Assembly (NCBI GenBank): GCA_016490735.1 | Contig: JAEMWC010000007.1 | Location: 1 to 64,000, forward strand | Reading direction: 5' to 3' | Source: Pachyseris speciosa | Lineage: Eukaryota > Cnidaria > Anthozoa > Scleractinia > Pachyseridae | DNA: 64,000 bases | Shown here: piece after piece, positions 57,399 to 64,000 of the stretch | Numbering within the stretch: position 1 is the stretch's first letter | How the letters are laid out: each line of letters opens with the position of its first letter | Position numbers and translations under genes: made by a program | The notes under the pieces: model-generated | What the model saw: the letters and a program-made list of their open reading frames with translations, nothing else | Told to the model about the DNA's origin: nothing | Database searches by the model: none

Positions 57399-57620
57399 GC
57401 TAATGATCAGTTCCTAGTGAATTGTGGGTAGATCCAGTCCTTTGTGGGGGCAAACGGCCATTTTAGGACGTAATTTGAAATTGTCATTTTGCCCGTTTGC
57501 CCCCACAAAGGACTGGATCTACCCACAATTCGCCAGGAACTGATTAGTAGCAAAATGGAATCGAACCTATGATCTTCCGGTTACTGACTCGGATGCTTCA
57601 TCACTGAGCTATAAGGGACT
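57399..57620 (-). mobile_element. tRNA-derived repeat with 60-base inverted arms
   Basis: Arms 57399-57457 and 57492-57551 are near-identical inverted copies. Beyond the right arm the - strand reads TATAGCTCAGTGATG (A box like) and, about 40 bases on, GGTTCGATTCC (a perfect B box, 57557-57567). The acceptor-stem ends do not pair convincingly, so this is a SINE head rather than a working tRNA gene. Confidence 0.6.
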
Positions 57621-58124
57621 CGTAGGAGCCAGGCCACCAAAAGCTATACAAGGGACAATTTAATAATGAAACATGCGACAAAGATGGCAATCCATAGCAA
57701 ATGCAACATTTTAATATCAATTTATTTGCTATCATAACCATAAACCTACTGCATGACAGGCTGACGCAAAAATACTGCGATCAACTTAATTACAGCTGAC
57801 TACAGGGACGCTCTCTTCCCTTCACGTTAAGTAAACAAGCGGACTCGAGGAACGCTGAAGGAAGACCAAGGAATAAAAGTATACTTATTCGCCGCAAGGG
57901 GCTTTGAGCGTATTTGGCTAAGCCTTTATTTTCCAAACGCTTATCTGTTCGGTTAACTTCTTTGTTACCTTCTGTTAAGGAATGCGATCCGTCTTTCAGG
58001 TAAAACTTTCAGTGCCACAGCTGAAACATGCGCCAAATAATGTAATTCCAACTTCTTGATTTACACTGTAACGTAATAAATTCTTGGTTACAAAATAGGA
58101 TTTTCCTTTGTTAATGCTTAATAC

Positions 58125-58390
58125 GTTGCGCCACGTGATTCTAATTTTTGGGTCTGTGGATGAAATCCTAAAGTGTGACCATTCAAATGGAAGCCGTAAT
58201 GAGCAGTACTTTCCTGTGGCGCGGTTTATTATGCTGCAAAACGTGGTTCTAAATTTTGAGTCTGTGGATGAAATCCTAAACTGTGACCATTCAAATGAAA
58301 GCTACTGAGCAGTACTTTCCTGTGGTGCTGTTTATTATGCTGTGAACGGTGGTCGTTTGAAAAGCTGTAGATGAAATCCTCTAGTGACAT
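58125..58390. repeat. Minisatellite, about 105-110-base unit, 2.5-3 copies
   Basis: Units share GTGGATGAAATCCTAAA, GTGACCATTCAAATG and GAGCAGTACTTTCCTGTGG. The array lies just downstream of the CAND1 stop codon (that gene is on the - strand), so it may be in its 3' untranslated region. Confidence 0.8.
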
Positions 58391-58670
58391 CACTCGCGTG
58401 GAAACTTCTCATTATATGCTGTCCATTGATGCAGTTGTGTCCATGTTTATAATTCTACGGCTGTTTAAACCTTCCGTCACGTGGAAGAACTCCCACACTG
58501 TGACCATTGATAGTGCCCAGTCCTTTTCTGTAGAGCTATTTGATTTGTTTATTTGCCTGATTGTTTTTTTGTTTTATTATTTTTTTAACAGATTGCAAAA
58601 TATTTTCTCTGTTTTTGACCATGATCAACTGTGGCAGTGAAAGAGCTGGTGTCAAACACTCTCAGAACAT

Positions 58671-61600
58671 TCAACTGGTGTCCATAGACTCGGCAGATCC
58701 GGCGTCTCTTTGAATAGAATCAAACATAGACGACAACTCTGGACTGGATTTGATCTGCGCCAAGAATTCACTCAGCAACGGGCTTTTATCTGTAACAACA
58801 CAATTTATAATCTCAATATTAATCCAAGGGGCAAAATTAGCAAGGCTAAAAACAGCTTTAACATCATAATTGGGTGACCATATAACGGCGGACTGACCAA
58901 TTCGTTTAGGCGAATGTTTTGGGACTATATTCTCGAATGGCAATACTTGGAATAGTTGACAATCGTGTTTTTTGGGACCTATTCTGTTTCCGGAATAAAC
59001 CGTAAATCATTCCGTTCATTCCGATAACATAACGAACAGTATTCGGTTTACTCGGAATTTTACGGCATACGAGTTCTTTAGTGAAGGTTTTGGCGGGAAA
59101 ATCGTGCGCGGCCCGCCAAGTCCGTGACGTGGCACCGGAAATCAAGTTCATATGCTTCACTTCCGCCAAACCTATTCCGTTTTCAGAATGCGCGCTCTAT
59201 GTTTGCAGTGAGTTTTATGCTGATGAGCTTTCGCTACTTGACGTAAACATCATGTGTTATGAAACAATATCCAAATCTGATCTGAGATGCAAATTGTCGT
59301 TAACTTCTTTTCTTCTATTTAGTTATTAGTGGTTAGGAGAACAAAATTATCGCTCTAAGATATCACGGTATGTCTGACTAAAATTTGATCACTTGATTTT
59401 ATTCAAGATGGCCTCCAAGCTAAGTGATTGGTGACAAATCTCTCCACCCCCTCCGCCCCAATCCCTCAAACAACTGTACACGATCACTTAAATTCCTTTT
59501 ATCTGCAATTATTTGCAGACGGTTTGCACTGGCTTTGGACTGTTCCTTTAATTTTCAAACCAAAATTCCACAAACAGACAGTCTTTGATTTCTTTGCCCC
59601 TGTAACATTGCTTTGACATATGATCAGGTATCGCATGGCCTCTCATTTTATAAAATGTCACTTGATTCGAAATGAAGTCAGACCGTTTATAAAGAAAACT
59701 ACTCAGCACATAAGAGGAAAATCCCTCGAGCAGTAACAGACACTCACCGCTATCTGGAATCGATAAGAGAGCAGCTACAGCTCTGAGTGCAGATCTTTTC
59801 AGCTCGTCTTGTTTTTCGAATTCTTGTTTGACGGAGTTGGCTTTGACCTTCGTCTGTAACGTGGCGCGCAAAGGCTCTACAAGAATGTCCACACCTGCAG
59901 ACAACGGAAACAAAATGTGAGTGAAAAACACTCATTTCATCTGCAAGAATGAGATGGCTGACACTGGTTTCCAGTAATGCCACACGTAATACTATAATGA
60001 TTGCATCGAAACTGCTGAATCATTTGTGAAGAAGTTGTGATATTTTGTTTACTCAATTGCTCAGCATAGGTTATCATAGCAACAGAATAATCCGCTTTAA
60101 GTGATCATAACCCAAAAACGAGCTCGGCGACTTTTATCTTTTTAATAATCAGGCAATAATCTACAAATTAAGACGCAAGTTTGAAACAAAAGGCCTCGAA
60201 GACAGTGTTACTGCCAATGAAAACAATGGGGAAAATGTGAATTTCACTAAAATCGCTCATCGAGAGGTCGAGCGGACGTAAGCGAGCACATGGGAAAGGA
60301 AAATACAGAGTCTGCTGTGTCAAACGTTTTCCCTAGTGGTTTCTCCATAGTCGTTTCGATCATTCTTCGTAGATGCCATATGTATCGTAAAAACTGGCTG
60401 TTTTTACTTGACGTTTCTTGCTCAAATGAGATTATAAGAACACCTGACTGTAAAAGATAGATATTTAGTTTAGAACTACACATTTCAATTTAGAAAATCG
60501 AATAAAAGAAGTCGGGTAAACGGCGAGGTAATTCCGAATATTTTCGCTCTCAATTTGGAATATCCCTCCGAAAAGTTCCGGACTAGCTTGAGCAGCCGAT
60601 GACATAGAGAAGAGAAAATTAACTGTGGAAGGGGATTCCTTAATTTTTTTAATATTTTCTAAAAAACGCTTTAAAAATTTTAAGATAAAAACGAACGAAA
60701 ACAAACGTGTGAGCGATGCCTAACACCGCTTGACGATAGGATAGCAATGACATGCACGCATTTTGAATACGCAAGGTGAAATGCTTCGTTATGTCTTTCA
60801 TACTCACGCTGTAGAATGGCGTTCGGACACAAAGACGATAGTCTCACAAGCATCAGAAACGTTAGCATCTAAAACAAAAATCCGAAATAAGTAGGAATAT
60901 AAAGGCTTTGACAGATACAAAACAACTCAACCGTATCAACATTCAAACATACACCATGAAGCCAACTTTGGGGGCGTCATAAAGTCCCTTCCACGTCCAC
61001 GGCTGAACGCCTTCAAGAGACTTACTGGAGAACGTCACCACAACCACGTGACCGTACCCACCTTAATGTCATAGTGATCTTTGAGCCCATCCTCCACGTG
61101 ACTCAGAAACTCGAAGATATCCAGCCGATCAAGACACGTGTCTAGAAGCGTGTACATGCATTCGAACGCAGCCTGATCGGAACAAAAGAACAAAGTGTAA
61201 CAAGGTTGGCCTGGGGATATTCTTTGAGGTGATAGAGGGGCAAACTGGTGATAATGGGATGACCTCCAATCATTTCAGTGATTATTTCGGCGATAGATTA
61301 GTTGGTTGCACTCTCGGAAATAAAGTTGGAAAGAAATCCAAGAAAGGTTGGAAATGATGTGAGGAAGCAAGAGGGGCTGTTTATACGTCAGTGTGTTTTC
61401 CCCGAGAAAGCTGCCGCCGAGAAGGTAGGCGAGGAAGCAAAAGGGGGCTTGTTCCACGTCAGTGCATTAGCTATCTTGGGGGTGGGGCTAGGGGGTCGCT
61501 ACTAGTAGTCTCACTGTCCAGTGTTGAAAGCGCATACACCAATGACTGAGTGGGGGAAGGAGGGGGTAGTTTTGACAAGTCTCACTGTCTATCATTGGGA

Positions 61601-64000
61601 GACTATTTAACAAAGACTGAGTGGAGGGGTGTGGGCGGTACTGAATAGTATTGTCACTGTCTATCACTGGGAGACTATTTGGCAACGATTGAGTGGAGTG
61701 GGGTGAATGGTAATTAGTAGCAGCCTCGCTGTCTATTATTGGAGAATATTCAACAATGACTGGGTGAAACAAAGGAAGGCACCTTTCTAATGTCAAGACC
61801 ATCATCTACTGTATGTTTAAACGGTCCCATCTCGACTTCTCGAATGAGCTCTTTCTAAGGGACAAAGAGACAGAATCAAGTTAACAAAGAAGCTTCATTT
61901 GACGCCTTTCGAGGCAGTTTGATTGATCTATAATTCTTAAACGTCCTTCACAGGTGCAAAGTGCAATTGTCAAGGGAAAACTAGATAAGTTTTTCTTTAC
62001 ACACCAGCAAATAAAGTTTGTCAAGTCAAAACCTGTCAAGGAAAACGTGCTCGTGTGTAACCAGCTTTACAGTTGTATATTCAGGCTTTTGAGTGGAAGC
62101 GAGGCTGGAAGTGACCTTGTGTTGATACAAACATCTCCGTCTTTCTAATGCAAATGTGGACTAGTTAGCATAATATATAACAACATGATTTACATGAGAA
62201 CAACAGCGGGGTCACCGCCAGCCTCGTTTCCATTCATAGGGGAGGCCACTAAGCATGCAACTGTAAAATGGGCTATTAGCCAATGACTCTTAAAAGCTTT
62301 AAAATAAGTAAAATTATACGGCATTTTTTTAAATTTAAATTGAAACTTAATTAACGAATTACAACAAACACCGTCCACTCAAGGGAGTTACTTACCCTGA
62401 CTTTAGTTTCATTGTATAACTGTGGAAGAATTTGATCGAGCAGATCTCGGATCAGACTTGGCTTGTTATGAGCTGCGGAGTTAAACGTAACGAGAGCCAC
62501 ACGGCGAACATTCTGCAAATTGGAAAGCAACGTAATTACTAGAATAAAGGAGGAAGAGCGGTAGCTGGTGTGTTGATAGTTGAACGTGTTGGAGCTTAAC
62601 CTTCATCAGTTATTACAGTCAAATTGCACCTAGCCCCAAAACAATTTTTGCTTAAATAAATCTCTGCACCTGTTCCGAAACGCATTGAGTTTTTTTAACC
62701 AAATCTTGGCTTTTTATAGGCTGTAAACGTTACGAAATCTAGGCATCACCTGTTACACGACGGAACTAGTGAGGGGCATGAACCTAAACCTGATTTGACG
62801 TCACAAACTGATCGCAGCGCTGTGATTTTTTGCAAACACGCATGCAAAGCTGTTTGTGACGTCAAATCAAGAATAGGCCCACGCTGCTTCTGACCCCGTT
62901 GTGTACCAAAAGTTGCTTAGTGTTTCGTAAGTTTTGAAGCCCATAAAAAAGTCTAGAACTGGAAAGTCTAAATGTTTTTGGAATAATTTAGGGTGAGGCG
63001 CACTTTAAATTTCACAGTCATTACAGTTAAACAACGGACAAGGCTGGCTCCAAGGTGCATAATAAAGACATCGCTTATGGATAAAACGTCTTTTGTTTTG
63101 TTCTTCATATTTCATACACCCTGATGCAATGATAGTAAATGTGACACAGTGAAAGTTGCAATGTGTCAGGGTTGTGATTTGAAGAAGGCAAATTATGGTA
63201 TTTGCATTGTTTCTCGCTACCTCTCCCTTTACATCCATAAAAACCCTTTTATTGTCCAGATGTTGCCCTTATTATTCGTCGTACGTACACAACAGATACC
63301 CTACGATATCCGTAATTTCGTGTGTTGGGCAGAAAAATGAAACAATTGCCCTGCTAAATCTTGTGGAGTATCCCCGATTTTAGTCCAGTCGAGCTACGAC
63401 CTCGTTGCCTAAGTCACACAAAATGAGCTTAGGATCCATGTGGTGGTAAAGCTATTATCAAATTCTCTCAGCCAGCTTAAAGGGAACCTCCACTCTTACA
63501 ACAAATTGATGCTAAATTGTTGGCAATAGTTACTAGATTTCAAATTTTGTTTTAAAACGTGGATGTAACATTTAAGTGTAGAAAAAAAAAACGAATATTA
63601 TCATCACCTATTTTCGCTTTTAAATTTCCCACGAACAGCGATTTTGGATTTGTTGACGTGTAATGGTTGCCCTATTGTTCAACACAAAGGATTTTCTGCT
63701 TCATTTGCTTCCTGACAATAGCTGCAACAATTACACGTCATCACATCCAAAATGGCCGCACCCCGGAAATTTGAAAGCGAAAATAGGCGATAACAATATA
63801 GATGTTTTTGTACACTTAAATGTTATATCCACGTTTCAAAACAAAATTTGGAAGCTATCAATTATTTCCAACAATTTAGTGTGAATTTGTTGTAAGAGTG
63901 GAGGTTCCCTTTAACGAAATGTTCAAGAAATAAAAAAGGATAATTTGAATATTAACATACCAGGTCAGGATCCTGTACAGTCATGAGAAACTCTCCAATG
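58671..64000 (-). CDS. CAND1, cullin-associated NEDD8-dissociated protein 1 (C-terminal part)
   Basis: A HEAT-repeat protein that binds non-neddylated cullins and exchanges substrate receptors of SCF ubiquitin ligases. Exons in transcript order are 64000(partial)-63961, 62512-62396, 61854-61783, 61172-61062, 60868-60808, 59894-59748 and 58789-58671, all in frame with GT-AG borders, covering about the last 221 residues. Vertebrate-like strings include [86 protein letters not shown] and a C-terminus ending ESMDTS, identical to the human end. The N-terminal thousand or so residues lie beyond the window. It converges on the IRF cluster. Confidence 0.95.
61506..61775. repeat. Minisatellite in a CAND1 intron, about 72-base unit, 4 copies
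   Basis: Units share (T/C)CACTGTCTATCA, GGGAGACTATT, CAA(A/C/T)GA and TGAGTGG. The array ends directly beside the exon at 61783-61854, close to its donor site. Confidence 0.85.
61971..62281. mobile_element. Fragments of two MITE families in a CAND1 intron
   Basis: 61971-62067 matches the right end of MITE 1 (CAAGTCAAAACCTGTCAAGG and CGTGTGTAACCAGC). 62087-62281 resembles the MITE at 28073-28295 (GACCTTGTGTTGATACAAAC and CAACTGTAAAATGGGCTATT). Confidence 0.65.
63481..63910. mobile_element. TTAA-flanked MITE in a CAND1 intron (430 bp)
   Basis: AGGGAACCTCCACTCTTACA at the left is perfectly mirrored by TGTAAGAGTGGAGGTTCCCT at the right. TTAA flanks both ends (63477-63480 and 63911-63914). Inverted similarity extends more than 100 bases inward. 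Non-coding, probably mobilised by a piggyBac-type transposase. Confidence 0.9.

Noticed and set aside
57553..57618. Possible tRNA gene on the - strand
   Set aside because: A and B boxes are good but I cannot form a convincing acceptor stem, and the flank is an inverted repeat, so a SINE head is more likely.
58671..59329. Additional frames in the last CAND1 intron (for example 59081-59329 +)
   Set aside because: The intron between 58790 and 59747 looks like MITE-type repeat DNA, and the frames have no family resemblance.
1..64000. CRISPR array, bacterial operons, riboswitches or attachment sites
   Set aside because: The tandem repeats are microsatellites, minisatellites or MITEs of a eukaryotic genome. 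No prokaryotic gene organisation is present.

Overview
The window is animal genomic DNA, most likely from a cnidarian, and I would guess an anthozoan such as a stony coral. Genes are split into short exons with GT-AG introns. Intergenic and intronic DNA is AT-rich and full of MITEs, Penelope and CR1/L2-like relics and microsatellites. The recognisable proteins are metazoan: interferon regulatory factor (IRF) DNA-binding domains and CAND1. Species assignment is inference; no tools were run and all coordinates were read by hand.

Layout. 1-6700 holds no gene I can name. Three IRF genes follow in tandem on the + strand. Gene A (7039-16959, 8 exons, 358 aa) is closest to vertebrate IRF1/IRF2. Gene B (24495 to about 42.1 kb, at least 12 exons) and gene C (48499-53785, 4 exons, 242 aa) are close paralogues of each other. 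CAND1 comes in from the right on the - strand (its C-terminal seven exons, 58671-64000). Every IRF exon join I propose keeps frame.

How the IRF genes relate. B resembles C over the promoter, exons 1-4 and the introns between them. B resembles A over the following exons and the 3' flank. B therefore carries both halves, C lacks the 3' half, and A differs in exons 2-4. The most striking feature is a two-exon, phase 1-1 module encoding D-x-E-I-I-[DQ] joined to [LM]-V-D-[QE]-M, often followed by an acidic/serine tail. It occurs once in A, once in C and about five times in B, and the latest step in B is a roughly 3.08-kb tandem duplication. None of the three genes shows an obvious IRF association domain.

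Regulation. All three have a kappaB-type palindrome upstream of the start codon (GGGGACTCCCC in A, GGGAATTTTCCC in B and C). In A this sits in a compact cluster with an IRF half-site, a CRE and a TATA box, loosely recalling the interferon-beta enhanceosome. In C the kappaB site is followed directly by a GAAANNGAAA element. This suggests an NF-kappaB-responsive, self-reinforcing IRF cluster, which is inference.

The rest is mobile and repeated DNA: TTAA-flanked MITEs (two with an empty site visible in a paralogue), a broken PIF/Harbinger element, pogo/Tigger-like ends, Penelope GIY-YIG relics shared by B and C, a 5'-truncated LINE, a tRNA-derived inverted repeat and a perfect 67-bp-arm palindrome.
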